Of a stretch of 64,000 nucleotides of DNA, positions 47,441 to 56,669 are shown piece after piece. How positions within the stretch are numbered: the first letter of the stretch is position 1; every line of letters begins with the position of its first letter. Source of the stretch: Rivihabitans pingtungensis (GTDB lineage: Bacteria; Pseudomonadota; Gammaproteobacteria; Burkholderiales; Aquaspirillaceae); the NCBI RefSeq assembly GCF_003201855.1, contig NZ_QJKI01000019.1:1-64000 (forward strand), written 5' to 3'. A program made the translations under genes and the position numbers. The notes under the pieces are model-generated. The model was not told where the DNA came from. It saw nothing but the letters and a program-made list of their open reading frames with translations, and did no database searches.

Positions 47441-50134
47441 TTACGCAGCTTTGGTGACCGAGGCCGCCATCCGCCGCACTTCCGGCATGCACGAGCCGCA
47501 GCCGCTGCCGCAGCCCAGGGTGTCGCGCAGGCTGTCCGGGCTGGCGCCGCCGGCCAGGGCCTGATAAATCGCCGCTTCGTCCACCTTGGCGCAATGGCAG
47601 ACCATGCGCGCGCGGCGGGTCAGCCCCGGCGGGTTGGCCTGCGGGGCGAACACCATGGCGCGCAGCTCGCCCAGCTCGCCGCCGCTGACAATGCGCTCGC
47701 CCAGCCAGCCCAGCGCGCAGCATTCGCCGGCCAGCCGCACCGCGCGCAGGCAGCCGTCCTGCCAGATGGCGCGCTTGTCGATGCCGCGACGCGGGTCGGC
47801 AAACACTTGCGCCAGGCCTTCGCCCTCCAGCCCCAGCGCGGCGTCCAGCCGGGCCAGAAAATCCGCCGCCGGCAATGCTTCGTGGGCAAAGCGCACGCGC
47901 ACCGCCGGGCGCTCGCCGTCCAGCAAGGTGGCGCTGGCAAAGCGGCATTCGGCCAGCAGCGGGCGCAGCGCGCTCAGCGCGCGCACCGGGTCGCCACAGG
48001 CGGACACCGCCGCGCATTGCCAGGCCAGATCAATCTTGTCCACCCGCACCGCCACATGCTTGAGCTCGGGCTGAAACGATTTGCGGTCGATCTTGGCGGC
48101 GGTCAGCGCATTGCTGCCGGCGCTGCCGACAAAAGCCGACGACCAGTGCATGGGCACAAATAATTGGCCCGACAGCATGGCGTCGTTGCTGCTCACCGGC
48201 AGCACCCAATCGCCGTGGCTATTGCTCACCCGCACCAGTTCGCCATCGGTCAGGCCACGGCGCGCCATGTCGCCGGGGTTCATGCTCAGCGCGGCTTCCT
48301 GGGTGTGGGCAAACAACGCCGGCACCCGGCCGCTGCGGCTCATGCCGTGCCATTGGTCGCGCAGGCGGCCGGTCAGCAAATGAAAGGGATAGCGGGCGCT
48401 GATCGGGCTGGCCACGCCGTGGTGGCGCGCCACATGAAAGCGGGCGCGGCCGTTGTCGGTGGCAAAGTGGTGGTCGGTGTACAGCCGGGCGGCGCCCTGG
48501 CTGGCGCCGGCCGGGCGCGGCCATTGCTGCGGGCCTTCGGCTTCCAGCACGGCATACGACAAGCCGCCAATGTCCAGGTCGCGGCCGACCGTGGTCAGGC
48601 AATGTTCGGCAAACACTTCATCCGGGCCGGCGTAGGGGAATAAATGCGCGCCGCGCCCCAGTCGGGCGGCCAGCCGGCGGGCGGCGTCGATGCCGATGTC
48701 CCAGTCGGCGCGGGCGCTGCCTGGCGCGGCCACGGCGCGGCGCACGCGCGAGATGCGCCGCTCGGAGTTGGTCACCGTGCCGTCTTTTTCTGCCCAGCCG
48801 GCGGCCGGCAGCAGCACATCGGCGTAGGCGACGCTGTCGGTGTCGGCGTAGGCGTCCTGCACGATGACCAATTCACAGGCCGCCAGCGCCTCGCGCACCT
48901 TGTTGGCGTCCGGCATCGAGTGCGCCGGGTTGGTGCAGACAATCCACAGCGCCTTGATCTGGCCGGCGGCGATGGCGTCAAACATCGGGATGGCGGTTTT
49001 GCCCGGCGTGGCCGGCAGCGCGTCCACGCCCCAGATGGCGGCCACTTCGGCGCGGTGTTGTGGGTTGGCCGGGTCGCGGTGGCCGCTCAGCGCGGTGGCC
49101 AGGCCGCCGACTTCGCGCCCGCCCATAGCGTTGGGCTGGCCGGTCAGCGAAAACGGCCCGGCGCCGGGGCGGCCAATCTGGCCGGTGGCCAGGTGCAGAT
49201 TGATCAAGGCCAGGTTTTTGTCAGAGCCATGCGCCGATTGATTCAGGCCCATGCACCACAGCGACAGCACCGCGCCGGCCTCACCAAACCAGCGGGCGGC
49301 GGTGAGCAGGGCTTCTTCGCTGATGCCGCAAATATCAGCCGCCATTTTTGGGGTGTATTCGCGCACGGCGTGGCGCAGCTCGGCAAAGCCTTCGGTGTGC
49401 GCATTGATAAAGTCGCGGTCCAGCCGGTCGTCCCAGATCAGCGCGTGCAGCATGCCGTTGAACAGCGCCACATCGGCGCCCGGCTGGATGGCCAGGTGCA
49501 GGTCGGCGCTGGCGGCGGTGTCGGTGCGGCGCGGATCGACCACAATCAGCTTCATCTTGGGGTTGGCGGCGCGGGCGGCTTCCAGCCGGCGAAACAGCAC
49601 CGGGTGGGCGTAGGCCATATTCGAGCCGGCAATCAGCACGCAGTCGGCGTGGTCAAAGTCTTCATAGCTGCACGGCGGCGCGTCGGCGCCCAGCGCCAGC
49701 TTGTAGCCGGTGACGGCGCTGGACATGCACAGCCGCGAGTTGGTGTCCACATGCGGCGTGCCAATCAGGCCGCGCGCCAGCTTGTTGTAGACGTAATAGT
49801 CTTCGGTGAGCATCTGGCCAGACAAATAAAACGCCACCGATTCCGGGCCGTGCTCGGCGATGATGGCCGCCAGCCGCTCGCTGACCGTATCCAGCGCCAC
49901 GTCCCAGCTGACCGCCTGGCCGGGGCCAAGCCGGCCAGGGCGCAGACGCGGCTCGGCCAGCCGCGAATCGGCGTGCAGGGTGTGCGCCAGGGTCAGGCCC
50001 TTGGTGCACAGTCGGCCAAAATTGGCCGGGTGCTCGGGGTCGCCGCGCACGGCCAGCACCTGGCCGTGGTCTACGTCGATTTCAACCCCACAGCCGGTGC
50101 CGCAGTAGCAACAGGTGGATTTGACAGTCATCAT
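47441..50134 (-). CDS. nasC: Assimilatory nitrate reductase catalytic subunit with BFD-like domain
   Basis: An 897-residue molybdopterin enzyme: N-terminal [4Fe-4S] ligands CCYCGTGCG...GRLCTKG, then the MGD-binding oxidoreductase region and the dinucleotide-binding domain (LTGRLRDQWHGMSRSGRV). A C-terminal [2Fe-2S] BFD-like domain (~840-890: VCHCAKVDEAAI...GCGSGCGSCMPEV) is also seen in the NasA type. Reduces nitrate to nitrite in the cytoplasm. AGGA precedes the ATG-ATG start. It is separated from nirD by 376 bp that contain repeat R8. Confidence 0.93.
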   Translation of the reverse strand: MMTVKSTCCYCGTGCGVEIDVDHGQVLAVRGDPEHPANFGRLCTKGLTLAHTLHADSRLAEPRLRPGRLGPGQAVSWDVALDTVSERLAAIIAEHGPESVAFYLSGQMLTEDYYVYNKLARGLIGTPHVDTNSRLCMSSAVTGYKLALGADAPPCSYEDFDHADCVLIAGSNMAYAHPVLFRRLEAARAANPKMKLIVVDPRRTDTAASADLHLAIQPGADVALFNGMLHALIWDDRLDRDFINAHTEGFAELRHAVREYTPKMAADICGISEEALLTAARWFGEAGAVLSLWCMGLNQSAHGSDKNLALINLHLATGQIGRPGAGPFSLTGQPNAMGGREVGGLATALSGHRDPANPQHRAEVAAIWGVDALPATPGKTAIPMFDAIAAGQIKALWIVCTNPAHSMPDANKVREALAACELVIVQDAYADTDSVAYADVLLPAAGWAEKDGTVTNSERRISRVRRAVAAPGSARADWDIGIDAARRLAARLGRGAHLFPYAGPDEVFAEHCLTTVGRDLDIGGLSYAVLEAEGPQQWPRPAGASQGAARLYTDHHFATDNGRARFHVARHHGVASPISARYPFHLLTGRLRDQWHGMSRSGRVPALFAHTQEAALSMNPGDMARRGLTDGELVRVSNSHGDWVLPVSSNDAMLSGQLFVPMHWSSAFVGSAGSNALTAAKIDRKSFQPELKHVAVRVDKIDLAWQCAAVSACGDPVRALSALRPLLAECRFASATLLDGERPAVRVRFAHEALPAADFLARLDAALGLEGEGLAQVFADPRRGIDKRAIWQDGCLRAVRLAGECCALGWLGERIVSGGELGELRAMVFAPQANPPGLTRRARMVCHCAKVDEAAIYQALAGGASPDSLRDTLGCGSGCGSCMPEVRRMAASVTKAA

Positions 50135-50395
50135 GATGACATCCTTATCAAACAGGGCCGGGCAAACGGCAGAGAAGGGCGCAGCGATTGGCCGAGGGGT
50201 TCATCCGGGCGGCAATGCGGCAGGGGAACCGCACAGGCGGGCGAGGTCTGGAGAGGGGGGAACAGACCATGCACAGACCACCTCAGGATGCAGCCAAGGC
50301 TGCGCCCATCTCTGCTGACTGCGCGCCGCCCGCCGTGGCGGGCCGGCGCTGCCGGCAGAGCAGGCCGGCAAAACGCCGGCTCAAACAGGCTTTAT

Positions 50396-50513
50396 TTAGA
50401 GTCGCTCACAAAACCCAGCGAAGCGGTCCTGGCTAGGCGTGTGACCGCAGACAGTGCGGGTAGTACGGCAAGGTCACACAACAACGCCAGGCGGGTTTTG
50501 TGGGCGGCTCTTA
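50396..50513. repeat. Palindromic MITE-like repeat, copy R8 (type copy)
   Basis: A 118-bp, almost fully palindromic element flanked by TTA on both sides. Ends GAGTCGCTCACAAAACCC and GGGTTTTGTGGGCGGCTC are inverted repeats. Inside, GCCAGG/CCTGGC and GTGTGACC/GGTCACAC stems nest around GTAC. The right TTA is the reversed nirD stop codon (50511-50513). It lies inside the nitrate operon between nirD and nasC. Confidence 0.9.
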
Positions 50514-50819
50514 CAGGGCGAGATAGACTTCGCCTTGCTCTACTTTCAGCTCAAAGCGGCCGGCGCAGCCGTGGTCTGGCGCCAGCGCCTCGCCCGTGGC
50601 CAGGTCGATCTGCCAGCTGTGCAGCGGACAGGCGACGGTGCGGCCAAACACAATGCCTTGCGACAGCGGGCCGCCTTTGTGCGGGCATTTGTCGTGGATG
50701 GCGAAGATTTCGTCCTGGTCGTTGCGAAAGATGGCGATGTCGCCACCCGCGCGTTTGACCACCCGGCTGCCCAGCACGGGAATATCTTCAATGCGGCAGA
50801 TTTTTTGCCAGCTGCTCAT
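50511..50819 (-). CDS. nirD: Nitrite reductase small subunit (Rieske-type)
   Basis: A 102-residue Rieske-fold protein. Both ligand motifs are present (CPHKGG and CPLHSW), so it may bind a [2Fe-2S] cluster, unlike the E. coli NirD, which lacks the ligands. Partner of NirB in nitrite reduction to ammonia. ATG overlaps the nirB stop by one base. The TAA stop is shared with repeat R8. Confidence 0.92.
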   Translation of the reverse strand: MSSWQKICRIEDIPVLGSRVVKRAGGDIAIFRNDQDEIFAIHDKCPHKGGPLSQGIVFGRTVACPLHSWQIDLATGEALAPDHGCAGRFELKVEQGEVYLAL

Positions 50820-53278
50820 TACACGGTCTCCTTTTCGGCTTGTGCGGCCGGGGCTGCCAGCGGGGTGAATTCATGCGCCTGGGCGCCGGCAATGCGCGCC
50901 GCCCACGGGTCGGGCAGCCCCTCCAGCGAGTACAGCAGGCGCTCGTACAGCGCCAGACGCTGGGCCGGGTCTTTCAGCACTTTGTTCTGGATGTATTCCA
51001 TGCCCACGCGGTGCAGGTAGTGCACGGTGCGCTCCAGATAAAACGCCTCTTCGCGGTACAGTTGCAGGAAGGCGCCGGTGTATTCCTTGACTTCTTCCGA
51101 GCTGGACACCTTGACGAAGAATTCCGCCACTTCGGTCTTGATGCCGCCGTTGCCGCCGATATAGAGCTCCCAGCCAGAATCCACCGCGATGATGCCCACG
51201 TCCTTGATGCCGGATTCGGCGCAGTTGCGCGGGCAGCCAGACACCGCCAGCTTGACCTTGTGCGGGCTCCACATATTGGCCAGCATGGTTTCCAGCTCGA
51301 TGCCCATCTGCGTGCTGTTTTGCGTGCCAAAGCGGCAGAATTCCTGGCCGACGCAGGTTTTCACCGTGCGGATCGATTTGCCGTAGGCGTGGCCGGAGTT
51401 CATGCCCAGGTCTTTCCAGACATTGACCAGGTCTTCTTTTTTCACGCCCAGCAAGTCAATGCGCTGGCCACCGGTCATTTTCACCATCGGGATGGCGTAC
51501 TTGTCGGCCACATCGGCAATGCGGCGCAGCTCGGCGGCATTGGTGACGCCGCCCTTCATCTGCGGCACCACCGAATAGGTGCCATCTTTTTGAATATTGG
51601 CGTGGGCGCGTTCGTTGATGAAGCGGCTTTGCGGATCGTCCTTGGCTTCTTTCGGCCAGGTGGAGATCAGGTAATAATTCAGCGCCGGGCGGCAGGTGGC
51701 GCAGCCGTTGGGGGTGCGCCATTCCAGGGCTTTCATCACCTCGGGAATGCTGGTCAGGTGGGCATCGCGGATGGCTTTGCGCACGCTGGCGTGGTTGTGG
51801 TCGGTGCAGCCGCAAATCGGTTTTTCGGTTTTCGGCGTCAGGTCGGCGGCGCCGCCGACGGTGGCAATCAGGATTTGCTCGCACAGCCCGGCGCAGGAGC
51901 CGCAGGAGCTGGCAGCCTTGGTGCAGCGCTTGATGTCGTCCACGCTGGTCAGGCCATGCTCTTGAATGGCCTTGACGATGGTTCCCTTCTTGATGCCGTT
52001 GCAGCCGCACACCTCGGCGTCGTCGGCCATGGTGGCCGCCTTGCTTTGCCCGGCGTGGCCGGCGTCGCCCAGGTGGTTTTCGCCAAACATCAAGTGGTCG
52101 CGCATCTCGTGGATGTCGTGGCCTTCGCGGATCAGCTGGAAATACCAGGCGCCGTCGCCAGTGTCGCCGTACAGGCAGGCGCCCACCAGTTTGTTGTCCT
52201 GAATCACCAGCTTTTTGTACACGCCGCCCATCGGGTCGGAGAGCAGGATTTCTTCGGTGCTGCCGCCGCCCATGAATTCGCCAGCGGAGAACAGATCAAT
52301 GCCGGTGACTTTCAGCTTGGTGGAAGTCACCGAGCCTTGATACTTGGCGATGCCAAAACCGGCCAGGTGATTGGCCACCACGCGCGCCTGTTCGTACAGC
52401 GGCGCCACCAGGCCGTAGGCAATGCCACGGTGGTTGGCGCATTCGCCCACGGCGTAGATGCGCGGGTCGTAGGTTTGCATGGTGTCATCCACCACCACGC
52501 CACGGTTGCAATACAGGCCGGCTTCTTCGGCCAGCGTGGCGTTGGGGCGGATGCCGGCGGCCATCACCACCAGGTCGGCGGGGATTTCTTCGCCGTCTTT
52601 AAAGCGCACGGCCTTGACGCGGCCGTCTTCGCCGCCCAGCAGCTCGGCGGTGTGTTTGGGCAGCAGGAATTTCAGGCCACGGGCTTCCAATGAGGTTTGC
52701 AGCAGCTTGCCGGCGGTGCGGTCGAGCTGGCGCTCCAGCAGCCAGTCACTGAGGTGCACCACGGTGACATCCATGCCGCGCAGCTTCAGGCCGTTGGCGG
52801 CCTCCAGGCCCAGCAGGCCGCCGCCGATCACCACGGCGTGACGATAGCGGGTGGCGGCCTCAATCATGGTTTCGGTGTCGTGGATGTCGCGGTAGCCAAT
52901 CACGCCATCCAGCTGATTGCCCGGTACCGGCAGGATAAACGGGGTGGAGCCGGTGGCCAGCAGCAGGCGGTCGTATTCGGCTTCGGTGCCGTCATCGGCC
53001 ACCACCACCCGGCGCTGGCGGTCGATCTGCACCACCTTGCGGTTGAGATAAAGCCGGATATGGTGTTCGGCGTACCAGCTCAGCGGGTTGAGGATGATGT
53101 CGTTCACCGTCTGTTCACCCGCCAGCACCGGCGAGAGCAGGATGCGGTTGTAGTTGGGGTGCGGCTCGGCACCAAAGACGGTGATGTCGTACATGTCCGG
53201 CACCAGCTTGAGCAGCTCTTCCAGCGTGCGCACCCCGGCCATGCCGTTGCCGACCATCACAAGTTTGGGTTTTTTCAT
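50819..53278 (-). CDS. nirB: NAD(P)H-dependent nitrite reductase large subunit
   Basis: An 819-residue protein: FAD/NAD(P)H domain (~1-300; KKPKLVMVGNGMAGVRTLEEL), two BFD-like [2Fe-2S] regions (CGCNGIKKGTIV...CGSCAGLC and CGCTDHNHASV), and a siroheme/[4Fe-4S] sulfite-nitrite reductase domain (~540-760) with cluster cysteines TCVGQEFCRFGT and GCPRNCAESGIKDVG. GGAG precedes ATG 53278. Reduces nitrite to ammonia with six electrons. Confidence 0.95.
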   Translation of the reverse strand: MKKPKLVMVGNGMAGVRTLEELLKLVPDMYDITVFGAEPHPNYNRILLSPVLAGEQTVNDIILNPLSWYAEHHIRLYLNRKVVQIDRQRRVVVADDGTEAEYDRLLLATGSTPFILPVPGNQLDGVIGYRDIHDTETMIEAATRYRHAVVIGGGLLGLEAANGLKLRGMDVTVVHLSDWLLERQLDRTAGKLLQTSLEARGLKFLLPKHTAELLGGEDGRVKAVRFKDGEEIPADLVVMAAGIRPNATLAEEAGLYCNRGVVVDDTMQTYDPRIYAVGECANHRGIAYGLVAPLYEQARVVANHLAGFGIAKYQGSVTSTKLKVTGIDLFSAGEFMGGGSTEEILLSDPMGGVYKKLVIQDNKLVGACLYGDTGDGAWYFQLIREGHDIHEMRDHLMFGENHLGDAGHAGQSKAATMADDAEVCGCNGIKKGTIVKAIQEHGLTSVDDIKRCTKAASSCGSCAGLCEQILIATVGGAADLTPKTEKPICGCTDHNHASVRKAIRDAHLTSIPEVMKALEWRTPNGCATCRPALNYYLISTWPKEAKDDPQSRFINERAHANIQKDGTYSVVPQMKGGVTNAAELRRIADVADKYAIPMVKMTGGQRIDLLGVKKEDLVNVWKDLGMNSGHAYGKSIRTVKTCVGQEFCRFGTQNSTQMGIELETMLANMWSPHKVKLAVSGCPRNCAESGIKDVGIIAVDSGWELYIGGNGGIKTEVAEFFVKVSSSEEVKEYTGAFLQLYREEAFYLERTVHYLHRVGMEYIQNKVLKDPAQRLALYERLLYSLEGLPDPWAARIAGAQAHEFTPLAAPAAQAEKETV

Positions 53279-53378
53279 GGTTGCTCCACTCTTCGGCAGC
53301 GGATGGCGGGCGTGACTCGGGCCTGCGGGCCGGTTTACACCGGTTCGCCATCCATTCAGCATCGGTTCAGTTCGGGGG

Positions 53379-54173
53379 TCAGGCTGCCGGACGCAGCTCT
53401 TTGTGATAGAGGAATTCCAGCACCGCCGAACGGTAGTGGTGGTATTCCGCATCATTGGCCAGTGCCAGGCGGTCGCGCGGACGCGCCAGGTTCACGGTCA
53501 GAATCTCGCCGACGGTGGCGGCCGGGCCATTGGTCATCATCACGATGCGGTCCGACAGCAGCACGGCTTCGTCCACATCGTGGGTGACCATCACCACGGT
53601 CGAGCCGGTGGCCTGCACGATGCGCATCAGCTCATCCTGCAAGTGGGCGCGGGTCAGCGCGTCCAGGGCGCCAAACGGCTCGTCCATCAGCAAGACTTTC
53701 GGCTCCATGGCCAGCGCGCGGGCAATGCCGATGCGCTGCTTCATGCCGCCAGAAATCTCATTGGGCAGTTTGTCGGTGGCGTGGGTCATTTTCACCATCT
53801 CCAGCGCGGCGTGGGTGCGCGCCTTGAGCTGGGCTTTGTTTTCTTTTTTGCCAAACACCCGCTCCACCGCCAGGTAGACATTGCCAAAGCAGCTCAGCCA
53901 CGGCAGCAGCGAATGGTTCTGGAACACCACTGCGCGCTCCGGCCCCGGGCCGTCGATTTCGCGGCCGGCGGCCAGCGCCACGCCCGAGGTGGGGGTAAGC
54001 AGGCCGGCAATCACGTTCAGCACGGTGGATTTGCCACAGCCGGAGTGGCCAATCAGCGAGATGAACTCCCCTTGGGCAATGTCCAGATTGACGTTCTGCA
54101 GGGCGACAAAGCGGCCTTTTTTGGTGTCGAACGCCATGCCGACTTGTTCCAGGTGCACGTATCGGTTATCCAT
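53379..54173 (-). CDS. nrtC: Nitrate ABC transporter ATP-binding protein
   Basis: A 264-residue ATPase of the nitrate/sulfonate/taurine type: Walker A IGHSGCGKST, Q-loop VFQNHSLLPWL, signature ISGGMKQRIGIARAL, Walker B VLLMDEPFGALD, H-loop VTHDVDEA. It lacks the NrtA-like C-terminal domain of cyanobacterial NrtC and so resembles NrtD/NasD. Start ATG 54173 follows GAGGG. Confidence 0.9.
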   Translation of the reverse strand: MDNRYVHLEQVGMAFDTKKGRFVALQNVNLDIAQGEFISLIGHSGCGKSTVLNVIAGLLTPTSGVALAAGREIDGPGPERAVVFQNHSLLPWLSCFGNVYLAVERVFGKKENKAQLKARTHAALEMVKMTHATDKLPNEISGGMKQRIGIARALAMEPKVLLMDEPFGALDALTRAHLQDELMRIVQATGSTVVMVTHDVDEAVLLSDRIVMMTNGPAATVGEILTVNLARPRDRLALANDAEYHHYRSAVLEFLYHKELRPAA

Positions 54174-54193
54174 TTTCCCTCTCCCTGCGCAAA

Positions 54194-55090
54194 TCAGTTG
54201 TACTGGAAGCGGCGCGCCAGCATCATCAAGCCTTGCTCCAGCGCCAGGCCAATCAGGCCCACCACGAAGATGGCGACAATGATGTGCTCCACATTCAGGT
54301 TGTTCCATTCATCCCACACCCAGAAACCCAGGCCCACGCCGCCAGTCAGCATTTCGGCAGCGACAATCACCAGCCAGGCCACGCCAATCGACAGACGGAT
54401 GCCGGTCATCAGATGCGGCAGCACCGAGGGAAACAGAATGGTGGTGAACACTTTCCATTCCGACAGCTTGAGCACACGGGCCACGTTCAGGTAATCCTGC
54501 GGCACGGTGGACACGCCTGCGGCGGTGTTCAAAATAATCGGCCAGATGCTGGAGATAAAAATCACCCAGATCGCCGCCGGTTGCGCGGCCTTGAACACCA
54601 GCAGACCAATCGGCAGCCAGGCCAGCGGGCTGACCGGACGCAACAGGCCAATCACCGGCGACAGCATGCGGTTCAGGAACATGAAGCGGCCCAACAAGAA
54701 CCCGGCCGGAATGCCCACCAGCGCCGCCAGGCCAAAGCCCAGGCCCACCCGCGACAGCGAGTTGAGAATCTTCCAGCCAATGCCAACATCGTTGGGACCG
54801 GCAATGTAGAACGGATCAGAGAACAATTTCACTGCCGCCACAAACGTCGAGGATGGGCCAGGAATGCCCTTGGTGACTTGCGCCACCGCCGCCCACACGG
54901 CGATAAACAAGGCAAAACCCAGAATCGGCGGGATGATGCGTTGGCCGATCAGCTCGCGCCAATCAATGCCAGGGCTGGCCTCGGCTGCCGGGCGGGCGGC
55001 GGGGGCTGCTGCGGGTTTGGCCGCCGCCGGGGCGGCGGCCGAGTGTGCAGACGCCTTGGCGTCTACGGTCACAGTGGCGGATTGAGTCAT
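54194..55090 (-). CDS. nrtB: Nitrate ABC transporter permease
   Basis: A 298-residue inner-membrane permease with a ~45-residue Ala/Pro-rich N-terminal tail and about six helices. The transport loop ARVLKLSEWKVFTTILFPSVLPHLMTG is intact. It works with NrtA and the ATPase gene 20 bp downstream. AGGAGG lies before the ATG. Confidence 0.92.
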   Translation of the reverse strand: MTQSATVTVDAKASAHSAAAPAAAKPAAAPAARPAAEASPGIDWRELIGQRIIPPILGFALFIAVWAAVAQVTKGIPGPSSTFVAAVKLFSDPFYIAGPNDVGIGWKILNSLSRVGLGFGLAALVGIPAGFLLGRFMFLNRMLSPVIGLLRPVSPLAWLPIGLLVFKAAQPAAIWVIFISSIWPIILNTAAGVSTVPQDYLNVARVLKLSEWKVFTTILFPSVLPHLMTGIRLSIGVAWLVIVAAEMLTGGVGLGFWVWDEWNNLNVEHIIVAIFVVGLIGLALEQGLMMLARRFQYN

Positions 55091-55105
55091 CGCGCACCCC
55101 TCCTA

Positions 55106-56371
55106 TCAAGCTTTGATGGCAAAGCTGTTGGCGTAGCCCTTCGGGTCCTTGCCGTCCCATACCTTGCCGTCAATCAGCTTGGCCGAACGCATCGGATCCT
55201 TGGGCACCGGCACCTTGGCCATGGCGGCGGCCTGGGTGTACAGCTCGATCTGGTTCACTTGCTTGGCGATGGCCAGGTAATCCGGCTCGCTCTTGAGCAG
55301 GCCCCAACGCTTGTGCTGGGTGAGGAACCACATACCATCGGACAAGTACGGGAAGGACACCTTGCCTTCGTCGTAGAACTTCATCAGGTTCGGGTCTTGC
55401 CAGCGCTTGCCAATCCCGTTGTCGTAGTTGCCCATGAAGCGCTGAACAATCACGTCTTCCGGCGCGTTCACATAAGCCTTGTCGGCAATCAGCTTGGCCA
55501 CGCTGGCGCGGTTGGCCTTGGCGTCGATATAACGGCTGGCTTCCAGGATGGACGCCACCATGGCGCGGGCGGTGTTCGGGTATTGCTTGACGAAGTCAGC
55601 AGTGGCGCCCAGCACTTTTTCCGGGTGACCGGCCCAGATGTCCTGGCTGGTGGCCACGGTAAAGCCAATTTTGTCCGCCACGGCGCGGGCGTTCCACGGT
55701 TCACCCACACAGTAGCCGTCCATATTGCCGATGCGCATATTGGCCACCATTTGCGGCGGCGGCACCACGATGGTCTTGACGTCCTTGAACGGGTTCACGC
55801 CGATGCTGGCCAGCCAGTAGTACAGCCACATGGCGTGGGTGCCGGTCGGGAAGGTCTGGGCAAAGGTGTATTCGCGCGGCTCGGCGGAGATCAGCTTTTT
55901 CAGGCTGGCGCCGTCCGAGACTTTCTTTTCGTCGCGCAGTTGGTTGGACAGGGTGATGGCCTGGCCATTCTGGTTCAGCGTCATCAGCGTGGCCATGTTC
56001 TTTTGCTGGCCGCCGATGCCCATTTGCACACCATAGATCAAGCCGTACAGCACATGAGCGGCGTCCAGTTCGCCATTCACCAGCTTGTCGCGCACTGCCG
56101 CCCACGAGGCTTCTTTGCTCGGGGTGATGGTCAGGCCGTATTTCTTGCCGAAATTCTGCGTGGCGGCCACCACAATCGGGGCGCAATCGGTCAGCGGAAT
56201 AAAACCGATTTTAACCGCGGCTTTTTCCGGGGCGTCCGAACCGCCGGCATATGCCGCGCTCTTCACGCCCGCCGGAATCAGTGTGGTAATGGCCGACGCC
56301 GACACCCCGGCGGCGCAGGTTTTCAGGAAATCACGGCGGCTGGGGGTGGCCGCTTGCAGGTGGTCAGTCAT
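55106..56371 (-). CDS. nrtA: Nitrate-binding protein with Tat signal
   Basis: A 421-residue CmpA/NrtA-type binding protein. The N-terminus has a twin-arginine motif (SRRDFLK, residues 11-17) and hydrophobic AAGVSASAITTLIPAG, so export is by Tat. The mature region starts around KIGFIPLTDCAPIVVAATQNFG, the NrtA/NasS signature. First gene of the nitrate operon. A 190-nt leader with a terminator precedes it. NasS sensors look similar but lack a signal; the signal and operon position favour transport. Confidence 0.9.
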   Translation of the reverse strand: MTDHLQAATPSRRDFLKTCAAGVSASAITTLIPAGVKSAAYAGGSDAPEKAAVKIGFIPLTDCAPIVVAATQNFGKKYGLTITPSKEASWAAVRDKLVNGELDAAHVLYGLIYGVQMGIGGQQKNMATLMTLNQNGQAITLSNQLRDEKKVSDGASLKKLISAEPREYTFAQTFPTGTHAMWLYYWLASIGVNPFKDVKTIVVPPPQMVANMRIGNMDGYCVGEPWNARAVADKIGFTVATSQDIWAGHPEKVLGATADFVKQYPNTARAMVASILEASRYIDAKANRASVAKLIADKAYVNAPEDVIVQRFMGNYDNGIGKRWQDPNLMKFYDEGKVSFPYLSDGMWFLTQHKRWGLLKSEPDYLAIAKQVNQIELYTQAAAMAKVPVPKDPMRSAKLIDGKVWDGKDPKGYANSFAIKA

Positions 56372-56413
56372 GGTGGGGCGCTCCTGGGTTATGCAATAAA
56401 AATTTTGGGCAAT

Positions 56414-56464
56414 AAAAAAGGCGTCCATCAAGCACGCAGCTTTCGCCACGTCTTGAGGGACGCC
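56414..56464 (-). terminator. Leader terminator of the nitrate operon, probable NasT antitermination target
   Basis: On the minus strand GGCGTCCC-TCAAG (56464-56452) pairs with CTTGA-T-GGACGCC (56432-56420) and is followed by TTTTTT (56419-56414), 43 bases before the nrtA ATG. A terminator inside the leader, next to a NasT gene, is the known layout for ANTAR-mediated antitermination in nas operons. Antitermination here is inferred. Confidence 0.8.
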
Positions 56465-56523
56465 ATTGTCCTTGGGCCAGACTCGCCGCCATTGGCAAGC
56501 CGACCTTTACAGCAAATTCGGGT

Positions 56524-56540
56524 GCGACATCGGGTGTCGC
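56524..56540 (-). promoter_or_regulatory. Upstream leader hairpin, possible ANTAR-binding stem-loop
   Basis: GCGACA-5-TGTCGC, about 25 nt after the predicted start of transcription. ANTAR targets are paired short hairpins upstream of a terminator; only this one is clear, and its loop is five rather than six bases. Confidence 0.45.
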
Positions 56541-56573
56541 GCTGCACCGCCGTTGGTGCTCAGAACACTATAA

Positions 56574-56588
56574 GCAGATAGCGTGCCA
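56574..56588 (-). promoter_or_regulatory. Sigma-54 promoter of the nitrate operon
   Basis: Minus strand TGGCACG-N4-CTGC, matching the -24/-12 consensus TGGCACG-N4-TTGC at all but one base, with exact GG-to-GC spacing. Transcription should begin near 56562, giving a ~190-nt leader. Confidence 0.85.
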
Positions 56589-56648
56589 GTTTTTTATATG
56601 TCAGAAAGCCAGTGTTGGGCCGTCTATCTGCGTTGTCTGCTGGCTTGG

Positions 56649-56669
56649 TGCGCACCATCCTGGTGTGCA
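56649..56669. promoter_or_regulatory. NtrC-type enhancer dyad
   Basis: Two 9-base halves TGCGCACCA and TGGTGTGCA separated by three bases, like the NtrC consensus TGCACC-N5-GGTGCA with a slightly wider spacing. A further GCGCACCA half lies at 56670-56677. About 60-95 bp upstream of the sigma-54 promoter, a normal enhancer distance. Confidence 0.65.

Noticed and set aside
50396..50513. Repeat family considered as simple intrinsic terminators
   Set aside because: Copies share long sequence identity, occur also away from gene ends, lack consistent U-tracts and have TTA flanks, so a dispersed element fits better; terminator activity may be secondary.
50396..50513. Repeat family considered as Neisseria Correia (NEMIS) elements
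   Set aside because: Terminal sequence (GAGCCGCTCACAAAACCC) and TTA flank differ from the Correia TATAGTGG-type ends and TA target.
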